From Thinopyrum elongatum (lineage: Eukaryota > Streptophyta > Magnoliopsida > Poales > Poaceae), in assembly GCA_011799875.1 (NCBI GenBank), contig CM022299.1:351956526-352020525 (forward strand): a DNA stretch of 64,000 bases, given 5' to 3'. The translations under genes and the position numbers were made by a program. Within the stretch, counting starts at the first letter, position 1; each line of letters opens with the position of its first letter. Below the pieces are notes generated by a model. The model did not search any database. It was given only the letters and a program-made list of their open reading frames with translations, and was not told the origin of the DNA. This document shows, one piece after another, positions 1 to 10,126 of the stretch.

Positions 1-64
1 GCCGCAGGCCGACGTCGTGGACCATCTGGCACAGCCAACTCATGCTCACGCTCATCGCCTCCAT
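1..64 (-). CDS. First 21 codons of an unidentified gene, cut by the left window edge
   Basis: On the minus strand an ATG at 64-62 lies in a good plant start context (GACCCATGGAGGCG) and stays open to the window edge, giving a peptide that begins MEAMSVSMSWLCQMVHDVG. About 100 bases upstream is a TATA-like CATATAAAGG, and the stretch between looks like a short 5' leader rich in A and C. I do not recognise the protein. The start is chosen because it is the first ATG after the TATA box. Only 64 bases are visible, so this could be a gene start or a chance ORF. The surrounding promoter layout is what raises it above noise. Confidence 0.4.
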   Translation of the reverse strand, partial: MEAMSVSMSWLCQMVHDVGLR

Positions 65-164
65 GGGTCTAGCTTCGGGTCAACTGATCTTGTGATTGGA
101 GTGATCACTCTTGCAGGGTGCGTAGGTGCTTAGGATTTTGTAGATGAATTGGACTGGTGGGGAG

Positions 165-174
165 CCTTTATATG
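165..174 (-). promoter_or_regulatory. TATA box of the left-edge gene
   Basis: Minus-strand CATATAAAGG, about 100 bases upstream of the ATG at 64. No other TATA-like element is closer. A Stowaway MITE ends at 231, so the native upstream promoter is separated from the TATA box after roughly 57 bases. Confidence 0.4.
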
Positions 175-230
175 AGAAGTGCAGACTGCATTGCATTCAC
201 GTGTGTGTTGGCCATCTACTCCTTGGCCCT

Positions 231-530
231 TACTCCCTCCGTACCGGTGCACTATAGTCATCTCACCCAGACCAAGTTGGGGAAAAACGAGAGAACTTGA
301 TGTTTATTTGGTAATTAATGTCATTGCATGTAGAGAATTGGGCACTACATGTTGTGCTAAGTAGTCTCAAGTCATTGAATACATACACACCCCATGTCTC
401 CTATTGGCTGATTTCTTTTTTTTTGTGGCAAAAAATAGGGAACGAGGTGGGTAGTTAATGCACCGCGCCTAAAAGTTTTGGGATTATTTGGTTTTCGTAA
501 CGTGAATACTGCACCAGTATGGAGGGAGTA
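231..530. mobile_element. Stowaway-type (Tc1/Mariner) MITE
   Basis: The ends form a 21-base inverted repeat: TACTCCCTCCGTACCGGTGC at 231 and its near-perfect complement at 510-530 (two mismatches), flanked by the TA typical of Stowaway insertion. It is about 300 bases long with no coding capacity. CTCCCTCC termini are the hallmark of grass Stowaway elements. It lies immediately upstream of the putative left-edge promoter. Confidence 0.8.
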
Positions 531-1240
531 CAATAGTAGTCTGATTGATGAGATTTCAGATTTGAGCCATCTACCAGAAGGGAGAGTGTATAATATCATT
601 GGAAACTACATTCAAAACCGAATAAAAAATACTCCATGTATTTATTTACAGAGGGAGTAGTATATTTTTTGTGTCATTCATTACTAGATATTGCTAGTCA
701 AATACTAAATCCAGACGGAGGTGGTAGTACTACGAAATCCAGACGGTGGTGCTAGTACTAGTAGTACTACCAATGTAGTAGTACTGTACTACCCGTTGGT
801 CAAATTATTACGTGTTGCTCCTCACAGTGAAGTGACAAGACCCTGCGCCGGAGATGACACATGAGTGTAGGCGGCGTGTTCGGCATACCAAAGTCAGCCT
901 CACCGTGTGCAGTCACTATCATCATGGTTGTAGAGCTGGCCTGCTTACAACTAGCCGTGTTCGACATAATTTCCAGTGTGTTGCCACGAGAAATAATAAA
1001 TATTGTACGGGAGTAATGGGTATATTGTTGCCGCACCTATGCACATGAACATTTATCATAACATAGTGCCTTGTGCTAGATAGTCGTAATATTACAAGTT
1101 TCAAACTGATATTACAAATGCTAGGAGTAATGCTACACCTACGAAGAGGAAATTATTAGGAAGTTTACGTATGAACTTTCGTTACTTTAGGTGCATGCAG
1201 CATTATCGTACAAGCTAAAATCCGCCGCCCTGACAAGTCA
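531..1240. other. Intergenic stretch with MITE debris and a short repeat
   Basis: No supported gene. A Stowaway-like end (GAGGGAGTAGTA) occurs near 652-663. At 707-746 the 12-mer AAATCCAGACGG occurs twice, 28 bases apart, followed by a run of AGTACTA/GTAGTACT words to about 790. A weak inverted repeat (ATGCTACACCTAC near 1131 against GTGCATGCAGCATTA near 1190-1204) may be another decayed MITE. Confidence 0.5.
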
Positions 1241-3688
1241 CTAATGGGCAAATAAATTTTCCAGTCTTTTGCGACTTGATGTTTCAAAAACAAATTCAGC
1301 TTCTGCGGAGGCTTTGTCATTTAGTCTTAGACGCTTGCGGTGATCAGGACGCCATTCATCGTTGCGCCAGAGAATGCCAAACCTCGTTACCTTGAGCACA
1401 CTTGCCTCCAGAACAAAGAACCTGGCCAATTTAATCTCAGATGTGGTGCCTCGGTAGTCGATCAAATCAACTTCTGTCAGATGGAGATCAAGGCATTCGA
1501 TGAGATTGTTATGTTGGAGCACATTTTTCACTTTCGGGTCTTTTTTATCTGCAAAAGAAGAGAACATATTAGAACAGCTGGCTGTATAAGATTGCCGTGT
1601 CATCAAGAGCTACCAATATCATTCGCTCATATGATAGGATTGGCTATAGGGTTGGCTCTAAGGCTAGTGATAATTTTTCACTCTCTCTATTTCTCTTTCC
1701 TCTCATTTACCTAGGAGCACGTGAAGAACTTGGGCATTTGTTGCCTTCCACTATGTGGCCGATGCCATACTTCTCAAAAGTATGCCACATAATACGCATC
1801 GATGTCAAATCAAAAGATTTTGACACCGCTCTAGCAATGTGAGAGAGTTGGCACCGCTGTGCACACAGACCCACATGTATAAACAAATCAATCAAACCAA
1901 CTACACCAGCCTCTCCCTCTCCCAAACAAGTGTTTTTTATTGCCTCAGTCCTCTCCCTCTCCCACACAAGTGTTTTTTTTTCATTGCGTGAGTTAATTTG
2001 GCACCGGAGCAAAGTAGGTGATCCAGATTGGGGCACCAGGTGAGCAATGGAGGGCATCGATGCCAAATGCATCAAAAGTGAATTTGGCTCGTGTTTAGGC
2101 CTACGTAGTGGAGGGCCGTTATAACCCACTTTTATACTAACTCGTATTTAGTGTAAAATTTTGACCATATATTTACCTAAGAAAATGCCAATGCATGTCA
2201 CCAAAAATTATACCATTTGAAATTGTGTTCAAATACGAATCCAATGATATAATTTTTAGTGACATGCATTAACATTTTGTCAGTTAAATCTATGGTCAAG
2301 TTTGATACTAGAAAATACGAAGAGTAAACCAGACGGAGGTAGTACTTGCTCTTAGGCTAACCATAGAGTTACTACTAGTCTAAGTTACTTGCCACTATGA
2401 CTAGCCTAGGCTACTAGCACAACAAAAAAACGATGCTGGTGATCATGTGAGAAAAAAATACTAAAAACATTTCTTTCGGTGCAGTGCGTAGATGCAGTTT
2501 TGAACACTACACTTGTCATCATAATTTGGGAAAATTACAAAAAAATTGAGCTTCGTTGTGATTACCATTTACTAATAGGAAAGAAGTATCACCTCGATGA
2601 GTAGCTTCTCCGTGCATGGAAAGCATCTAAGGAATCCAACAACTTGATCCAGATTGGGGCCGATAGATTTTATTTCCAAGATCTTCACTGTGCGCACAGA
2701 CTGGGTCAAGCTTGTGGGATCATTTTTTGGATGACAGTCGTAAATACATCAAGAATAAATTCAAAAATGTGAATTTCAAGAAGACGGAGAAGAAGATGAG
2801 TGTTGTACGTGAACGATTATGGATCGAATATGAGTTCGGAGAATTTGGCAGACGAGTAGACCAACACTGTCAATTTCGGCGCGTCAATGACCCTGATTTT
2901 TGTTGGACCTTCTAGATCAGATACAAGCAATCTCTCAAGGAAAGGCGCATTCTCAATGACCATAACGTGGAACAACTCATGTGATCTCTTCCCAAGTAAT
3001 GTCTTGTTGCAGGGCCAGCAAGACACATAAATCCATCAGAGTTTCGTCAAGGCGATGTGGAGGCTAATGAACCTGTGGATCTGCCGAAGACGAAGGTACT
3101 CGAGCGTAGTACAGCCGCGGAGCAGGTGCTCCATAGCCTTCTTCGAGATGCCAATGTCGAAGAGGTCGAGCTGCTTGAGTTGAGGGAGAAGAAGGGCGGG
3201 CGCGACATTAATCTGGGGAAAATAGCAGGAGCTGAACCTGGCGCGGCGCAGCGTTGGTGCGAGGCGGAGCACGGACGGCGGCAGAGAGCGACATCGTCAG
3301 CTTCAAACCTGAGCTCCTCAAGCTGATCTATGGCGGGGGATAAGAACCACTCGTCGAACTTGGCTTGGACCTTGCAGTTGGCACTAAACATGCGGATGTC
3401 TAGGCGACTGGCTGGCCCAGGGTGTGATGCAAGGATCTTGGAGACTGCAGCCATGCGTTTGCATTCCCCGTCGTAGAGGCAGCTGTCGATAGTGAGGTTG
3501 AGGGGGATGCGGTGCCAGAGGGGGCGCCACCACCGGGAGAGTAGGATGGTCCGCACGATAGATTTGGTGGGGAGGAGGCCGATGATGACGAGCAGCATGT
3601 CGTCGGGGAGGCTGCTGATGAAGTCCAGGCTCGCCGGATGTAGTTTTGGCTCGAGCCGCCTCCGCTAGTTGGTTGCCTTGCCGTCCAT
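1241..3688 (-). pseudogene. F-box / LRR / FBD protein pseudogene
   Basis: Read on the minus strand. The start ATG is at 3688-3686 and the F-box core (SLPDDMLLVIIGLLPTKS, then a RTILLSRWW-type motif) lies near 3610-3540. A leucine-rich segment follows (LLPQLKQLDLFDIG around 3200-3150; FLERLLVSDLEGP near 2950). After a putative intron (about 2592-1549, with a TTTTGCAG acceptor) comes the FBD domain (IECLDLHLTEVDLIDYRG, then ARFFVLEASVLKV) ending at 1241. F-box proteins are substrate adaptors of SCF ubiquitin ligases. It is clearly broken: in-frame TAG at codon 8 (3667-3665), two frameshifts near 3265-3290, in-frame TGA at 3038-3036, a stop plus apparent insertion near 2815, and another frameshift near 2733. 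The intron carries a MITE. The domain assignment is by motif recognition. Splice sites are inferred, and the phase at the last intron does not fit cleanly. Confidence 0.75.
2135..2326. mobile_element. Small MITE with long inverted repeats, in the F-box pseudogene intron
   Basis: The left end (TACTAACTCGTATTTAGTGT) and the complement of the right end (TACTCTTCGTATTTTCTAGT) match over roughly 40 imperfect bases. The inner arms (GACCATATATTTA; CATGCATGTCACC-type words) also pair. Size 192 bases, TA at the ends, Mariner/Stowaway-like. A separate GACGGAGGTAGTAC end directly follows, suggesting nested debris. Confidence 0.6.
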
Positions 3689-4110
3689 CTTAGCCGGGGG
3701 CGACTCCGGTGTACACGTGTGCTAGTGTGTATTGTGTGTTGGGTGTGCGTGAGTGCGTCCTTGTGTGCATGCCTCCACGTAGTGGTGTAGTGTGCACGAG
3801 TGCGTCCTTCACGCGGAAGAAGTGTGCCCTCAATTTACTAGTGTGCGGGGTGCTACCGCGAGTGGTTTCAACTTTGTTTACTTCATCGTGTCAGATGGGC
3901 CTCTAATTTATATATTTTCACCCACTGCCACATGGGCCAGCACGCCAAGATAGAGAACACGAGCTGACAAGGCAGCATGTGGATTGGTTGACCTGTCAAC
4001 TAAACAATATACGGAGCTATACGCTGACATAGTGACCGTATAATCCCTCGGTAAAGAGAGATCAAGTGAGAGGGAAGGCCCGTGAGAGATAGTAGACAGA
4101 GAGGAAGAGA
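3689..4110. other. Upstream flank of the F-box pseudogene; no gene seen
   Basis: GT-rich stretch with a repeated word GTGAGTGCGTCCTT / CGAGTGCGTCCTT at about 3748 and 3797. It would hold the former promoter of the pseudogene. No clear TATA box or ORF is seen. Confidence 0.35.
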
Positions 4111-4359
4111 TACTCCCTCCATTCGATAATGTAGTGCCTATAATTTTTTGAAAAGTCGAACTTTTGAAACTTTGATCAAGTTTATAAAGAAATTACTTAT
4201 ATCTACAATACCAAAGATATATGATGTGAACTTAGTACATCTTGTGATGAATCTATTGATCGTTCCGAATGTAAATGTTTTTCTCCACATATACTTGGTC
4301 AAACTTTTGTGAGGTTTTGACTTTTCAAAACATCCATAAGTTATGGACCTGAGAGAGTA
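4111..4359. mobile_element. Mariner/Stowaway-type MITE, copy 1
   Basis: Ends TACTCCCTCC and GAGAGAGTA (imperfect inverted repeat). The interior contains complementary arms (GTCGAACTTTTGAAACTTTG near the left; CAAACTTTTGTGAGGTTTGAC-type words near the right). 249 bases, non-coding, same family as copy 2 at 5026. Confidence 0.65.
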
Positions 4360-4366
4360 CCTAACT

Positions 4367-4428
4367 AGAGAGAGAGAGAGAGAGTGTGTGTGTGTGTGTG
4401 TGAAAGAGAAAGAGAGTGTGTGTGTGTG
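4367..4428. repeat. (GA)n(GT)n microsatellite
   Basis: Consecutive AG and TG dinucleotide runs, interrupted once by AAAGAGAAAGAG. It begins unit 1's low-complexity tail. Confidence 0.9.
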
Positions 4429-5025
4429 AAAGAGACATGGACAACACACGATAAAGTAGAGAAAAGTGTGCATGTCTGATGCAAACATATCATGCATTCA
4501 TCTTCGAGGGCGGAAGCGAGGTGAGGAGATAGTGTGTGGTTGTTTGCAATAGAGAGAGAAAGTCTGGCAAACAAGGGAGAGAGGTCGAGATAGACGTATG
4601 GAGAAACTGCAGGCATGGGGAGGGAGAGAGTGTGTGTTTGTGATAGAGAGATCCCCTTGAGATCGTGATGGGACTACATGGGTGGGACATCGAGTGTGAC
4701 AAGGCGTGTGCGCGATAGAAGAAACCCCAAGAGGGATCGTGATAGACCTAGGGATGGTAGGAGACAATACGTGTGTTGGTGGTGGATAGTGAGAGATAGT
4801 CATACCTAGGGGGAGTGCATGTGCCTAAGATGGAGTGAGAGATTATGGTACGTAGGGGGGTGCGTGTCAGATAGAGAGAGAACGAGAGGGGGAGTGTTAG
4901 ATTGGTCTATGTAGTGTGAGTGAGATATGTGTATGTGTGACCTAGGGAGATATAAAGTTTGAGAGAGATAGAGGAGCCCCGATACGGCTGAGTGGTTCGT
5001 GAGAGAGTTAAGAGAGATAGAGAGA

Positions 5026-5276
5026 TACTCCCTCTGTTCGATAATGTAGTGCACATAATTTTTTTAAGTCAAACTTTGGAAACTTTGACCAAGTTTACAG
5101 GGAAGATTATTTATATCTACAATACCAAAGATACATCATATGAAACTACATCTTCTGATGAATCTAATGACATGTGTTTGCCTTTCTAGATGTAAATGTT
5201 TTTCTCCACATACCTAGTCAAACTTTGTGAGGTTTGACTTTTCGAAAAATCTATATGCTATGGACCGAAGAGAGTA
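5026..5276. mobile_element. Mariner/Stowaway-type MITE, copy 2
   Basis: Begins TACTCCCTCTGTTCG and ends GAAGAGAGTA. It aligns with the copy at 4111 throughout (shared ATAATGTAGTGC, ATATCTACAATACCAAAGAT and GTAAATGTTTTTCTCCACAT), so it was present before the local duplication. Confidence 0.65.
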
Positions 5277-5904
5277 CCTTAGTCGAGAGAGATCAAGTGT
5301 GTGTGAAGGAGAAAGAGTGAGTGTGAAAAAAAGAGTGTGTGTGTGGAAGAGAAAGGGGCAGCACACGATAAAATAGAGAGAAAGTGTGCGTGTCTTATGC
5401 AAAAATATCACGCATGCATCCCCGACATAGAAAGCGAGGTGAGGAGATACACCGAGATAGCTAGTGTGTGATTGTTTGCAACGGAGAGAGAGACCCCTAT
5501 AACACCTGTCCAAAAGAGGTTTGGCCAACAAGGGACAGAGGTCGAGAGGGACGTATGGAGATGAAGATGGAGACATGGGGGGAGAGAGGGCGTGTTTGTG
5601 ATAGAGAGACCCCCTCAAGATTGTGATGGGACAATATGGGTGGGAGATCGAGAGACGAGGTGTGTGCGTGCTAGAAAGATGCCCCGAGAGATATCGAGAT
5701 AGACCAAGTGAGGGAAAGAACCAATGCGCATGTGTGTGATGGAGACTGAGAAATAGTCATATACCTAGGGGGCTGCGTGTGCCTACAATGGAGTGAGAGA
5801 TAGGCGTACTTAGCTAGGCGGGAGATTGTGTGTGTGCGTGTGAGATGGAGAAAGAATAAGGGACATAGTGAGAGAGTTTTAGATGGGTCTATCCAGTACG
5901 AGTG

Positions 5905-6045
5905 TGTCGCCATGGATCCGGCGATCTATGGGGCAGTGCAACCCTTTTTGCTGCTTCGGCAAGGGGTGGCGATCGATGCAAAGAGCAAACACAATGAGGA
6001 GCACACAATTTTACCCAGGTTCAGGCCGCCCGGAGGCGTTAAACC
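5905..6045 (-). mobile_element. Ty3/gypsy (Tat-type) LTR fragment, left piece
   Basis: Begins TGTCGCCATGG on the plus strand, which read on minus is an LTR end ...GGCGACA. Its minus-strand sequence matches the end of the plus-strand LTR at 61001-61948 (AACCTGGGTAAAA, CCTTGCCGAA, GCCCCATAG words). The copia element inserted between 6045 and 55493. The remaining part of this LTR is at 55493-55913. Confidence 0.7.
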
Positions 6046-6659
6046 TGTTGGTGCAATAATTTGCCTCCTTATGTTTTGGAGCTTGTTGTCATAAACAATA
6101 TGTGACTTATCTGTTTGCTAGTGCACACAGAGTAACAGGTCCCTGGAATTAAGAGTAATTTGATTCAAACGACGAAGATAATCCCCTGCGTTGCAGTGAA
6201 GGTTATCACTGAAGATTATGATAACAAGAGTGACCCCTCAAAAATTGCTGACGCGAAGGAATTGGTTCGGTGCTCGTCCGAAGGAAGTGACTGCGAACGA
6301 GAAGATTGAAGATGAAGTGAAGACGTAGTATTTATTTTGTTGTTTCTCTTCTCTTTATTGAGTCACAGGACCACCATACTATTAAGAGGGGTGTAGCATT
6401 CGAAGCTTTGATTCTCTGATGCTAAAACCAAGTCCTATGAAAGTTGCGAGAGAAATCTCTTTGTGTTCCAAGCAAATACTTTCCAGCATGAGACTGTGAT
6501 CTTCTTCACTTCGAGAGATTCGTCTCAGACTGAGGAGTTAGCATTACTTGGTTCTCAAGTAATGTTACCATTGCTCTTTGAAATCCGACCATTGTAAACG
6601 TGTCAGTTGGCCATTGGCTGGACCGCGTGTCCAAAATGGTCATTTCCCACCAGAGAAGG
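6046..6659 (+). mobile_element. Copia 5' LTR, left segment (U3)
   Basis: Matches the 3' LTR from 54177 onward. I count about 14 substitutions in the first 215 aligned bases (about 6.5 percent). It is interrupted after GAAGG (6655-6659), which is duplicated at 16236-16240 as the target site of the inserted gypsy element. Confidence 0.9.
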
Positions 6660-8062
6660 TGATAACCCACAAGTATAGGGGATCGCAACAGTTTTCGAGG
6701 GTAGAGTATTCAACCCAAATTTATTGATTCTACACAAGGGGAGCCAAAGAATATTCTCGAGTATTAGCAGTTGAGTTGTCAATTCAACCACACCTGAAAG
6801 ACTTAATATCTGCAGTAAAGTTTTTAGTAGCAAAGTAGTATGGAAGTAACGGTAACAGTGGCAAAAGTAACAGTATCAGTTTTGTAGTGATTGTAATAGT
6901 GGCAACGGCAAAGTAACTAAGCAAAGATCAATATGGAAAAGCTCATAGGCAATGGATTGGCAATGATAATTATGTCGGATGATATTCAACATGTAGCAGT
7001 TATAACATAGGGTGACACAGAACTAGCTCCAATTCATCAATATAATGTAGGCATATATTCCGTATATAGTCATACGTGCTTATGGAAAAGAACTTGCATG
7101 ACATCTTTTGTCCTACCCTCCTGTGGCAGCGGGGTCCTAATGGAAACTAAGGGATATTAAGGCCTCCTTTTAATAGAGAACCGGACCAAAGCATTAGCAC
7201 TTAGTGAATACATGAACTCCTCAAACTATGGTAATTATCGGAAAGAATCCCAATTATTGTCACCTTGGGGTATGCGGATCATAACACGTAATAGGTGTCT
7301 ACAACTTGCAAGATAGGATTAAGAACAAAAATATATTCATGAAAACATAATAGGTTCAGATCTGAAATCATGGCACTCGGGCCCTAGTGACAAGCATTAA
7401 GCATAGCAAAGTCATAGCAACATCAATCTCAGAACATAGTGGATACTAGGGATCAAACCCTAACAAAACTAACTCAATTACATGAGAAATCTCATCCAAC
7501 CCATCACCGTCCAGCAAGCCTACGAAGAGATTACTCACGCATGGCGGTGAGCATCATGAAATTGGTGATGGAGGAAGGTTGGTGATGATGATGGCGATGA
7601 ATCCCCCTCTTCGGGGCCCCGAACGGACTCCAGATCTGCCCTCCCGATGAAGAACAGGAGGTGGCGGCGGCTTTGTATCGTAAAACGCGATGAACTCTTC
7701 TCCCTGATTTTTTTCTCCCCGAATAGGGTTATATGGAGTCGGAGTTGAGGTCGGAGAGGCTCCAAGGGGCCCACAAGCCTGCAGGGCGCACCCGAAGGGG
7801 GTGGGCGCGCCCCCAGGGCTTGTGGCCTCTGGGTCGCCCCCCTCTGGATAATTCGTGCGCCAGTATTTTTTATATATTCCAAAAATATTCTCCGTAAATT
7901 CTCAGGTCAATCCGAGAGGTTTTATTTCTGCACAAAAATAACACCATGGCAATTCTGCTGAAAATGGCGTCAGTCCGGGTTAGTTCCATTCAAATCATGC
8001 AAATTAGAGTCCAAAACAAGGGCAAAAGAGTTTGGAAAAGTAGATACGATGGAGACGTATCA
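6660..8062 (-). mobile_element. Sabrina-like 3' LTR
   Basis: 1403 bases. Plus-strand start TGATAACCCACAAG, end GAGACGTATCA. On the minus strand a TATA-like TATATAAAAAATA lies near 7880-7865. It abuts the polypurine tract at 8064-8076. ORFs inside it are non-coding LTR sequence. Confidence 0.9.
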
Positions 8063-8063
8063 A

Positions 8064-8076
8064 CTCCCCCAAGCTT
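8064..8076 (-). other. Polypurine tract (PPT) next to the 3' LTR
   Basis: Minus-strand AAGCTTGGGGGAG directly precedes the LTR start TGATACGTC. This is the expected position for priming plus-strand DNA synthesis. Confidence 0.8.
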
Positions 8077-10092
8077 AACCCATTTCTTGTCCTCAAGCAA
8101 TTCAGTTGACAAACTGAAAGTGACAAAGAAAACTTTTACAAACTCTGTTTGATCTTGTTGCTGTAAATATGTCTAACTGATGTTCAGGTTATCAGCAAAG
8201 ATTATGAACTAACCACATTCTCAATAACATTTAGGCCTCACATTTACTCATATGAATGGCATAAACAACTAGCAAGCAATAATAATAAATCTCGGATGAC
8301 AACACTTTTTCCAAAACAATCATGATACAATATGATATAATGGTATCTCGCTTGCCCTTTCTGAGACCGCAAAACATAAATGCAGAGCACCTCTGAAGAC
8401 GAAGGACTGACTGGACATTGTAATTCATGGCAAAAGAGATCCGGTCACATTCATACTCAACATCAATTAATAGCAAAGCATACAAATGACAGTGGTGCTC
8501 TCTAGCTGGTGCTTTTTATAAGAGGATGATGACTCAACAATAAAAGTAAATAGATAGGCCCTTCGCAGAGGGAAGCATGGATTTGCAGAGGTGCCAGAGC
8601 TTGGAGCTATTAAAACAGGGATGAATATAATTTTGAGTTGTATGCTTTCATTGTCAACATAACAACCAAGAGATCTCACTATCTTCCATGCTAGATACAT
8701 TATAGGCGGTTCCCAAACAGAATGGTAAAGTTTTTACTCCCCCTCCACCAATCAAACACACTCCATGGCTAGCCGAATCCACGGGTGCTGTCATACCAAC
8801 AACAGTTCTGGGGGAGTTTTGTTTAATTATTTGCAATTTTGATTTTGATCTTTTGATCATAGGACTGGGCATCCCAATTACCAGCCACTTTCTCATGAAT
8901 GACAAGTGAATAAACACTCATCATGAGAATAACCCACCTACCATGGAAGATACTGATAGCCCCCAGTCACTACATGAGCGATTTGGGCATACAAAACAGA
9001 TTATTATTTGAAGATTAGAGTTTGGCACATGCGAATTTACTTGGAACGACAGGTAAATACCGCATATAGGTAGGTATGGTGGACTCATATGGAACAACTT
9101 TGGGTTTAAGGAAGTGGATGCACAAGTAGTATTCCCGGTTAGTACAAGTGAAGGCTAGCAAAAGATTGAGGAGCGACCAACTAGAGAGCGACAACAGTCA
9201 TAAACATGCATTGAGATTAACCAACATTGAATGCAAGCATGAGTAGGATATAAAGCACCATGAACATAAATATTGTAGAGGCTATGTTGTTTTTGTTTCA
9301 ACTACATGCGTGAACATGTGCCAAGTCAATCCACTTGAATCATTCAAAGGAGGATACCATCCTATCATACTACATCATAACCATTTTAAATTGCATGTTG
9401 GTACATAAGACAAACCATTATCCACTCCTAGCTAATTAAGCATGGCATGAGTAACTATAATCTCTAATTGTCATTGCAAACATGTTTCATTCATAATAAG
9501 CTGAATCAGGAACGATGAGCTAATCATATTTACAAAAACAAAATAGGTCGAGTTCGTACCAGCTTTTCTCCATCTCAATCATTTCGTCATATATCGTCAT
9601 CATTGCCTTTCACTTGCACGACCGAACGATGTGAATAATAATAAGAGTGCACGTGCATTGGACTAAGCTGGAATCTGCAACATTTATTCAAAGGAGAAGA
9701 CAAGGTAATATGGGCTCTTTATTAGATCAACAATAATGCATATGAGAACCACTCAACATTTTCATCATGGTCTTCTCCTTACGACCCAAAGAAAAGAAAA
9801 GAAATTCAAAGAAACACACTAAAATATTTGTAGAGTTTTTGTTTTTCTAAAGAAAGTAAAACAAGAACGAGAAAAACTATTTACACGGGAGAGCTCCCAA
9901 CAAGCAAAAGAAGAACAAGAAATCTTTTTGGGTTTTCTTTTAAATATTACAACTAAATAAACTAGAAAGAAAAACTAAAAAGAAGCGAGAACTAATTTTT
10001 TTTGGAATTTTCTCAAAGTTTTTCAAACACACAAGAAGCGAGAACTAGAATGAGTGTGTGAACATGAATGTAATGTCGGTGAGAAATACATA

Positions 10093-10105
10093 CTCCCCCA
10101 AGCTT
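10093..10105 (-). other. Second, internal copy of the PPT core
   Basis: The same 13-mer AAGCTTGGGGGAG occurs on the minus strand 22 bases after the stop of the 383-codon ORF, about 2 kb before the terminal PPT. It could act as an additional plus-strand primer site or be a relic of an older 3' end. Confidence 0.55.
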
Positions 10106-10126
10106 AGGCTTTAGGCCTAAGTTGGT

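Larger units (their letters stand above)
4111..5904. repeat. Direct duplication, about 915-bp period, MITE plus GA/GT-rich tail
   Basis: Unit 1 (4111 to about 4950) and unit 2 (5026-5904) are homologous along their length. Each begins with the same type of MITE, then AGAG/GTGT runs, then matching blocks such as GCACACGATAAA, GCGAGGTGAGGAGATA, GATGGGACTACATGGGTGGG (GATGGGACAATATGGGTGGG) and AGTCATACCTAGGGGG (AGTCATATACCTAGGGGG). Long minus-strand ORFs here are low-complexity artefacts. It is probably an old local tandem duplication. The right end is cut by the LTR that begins at 5905. Confidence 0.7.
8063..10126 (-). other. Non-coding 3' internal region of the Sabrina-like element
   Basis: About 2 kb between the last ORF and the 3' LTR with no ORF that resembles a protein domain. 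It is A-rich on the plus strand around 9780-10020. Its two ends are marked by the same polypurine core (8064-8076 and 10093-10105). Confidence 0.6.

Noticed and set aside
1120..1210. Hairpin as a microRNA precursor
   Set aside because: Arms are short and imperfect and it lies among MITE debris; a decayed transposon is the simpler reading.
4138..5913. Ser/His/Thr/Leu-rich minus-strand ORFs
   Set aside because: Translations of GA/GT simple repeats.
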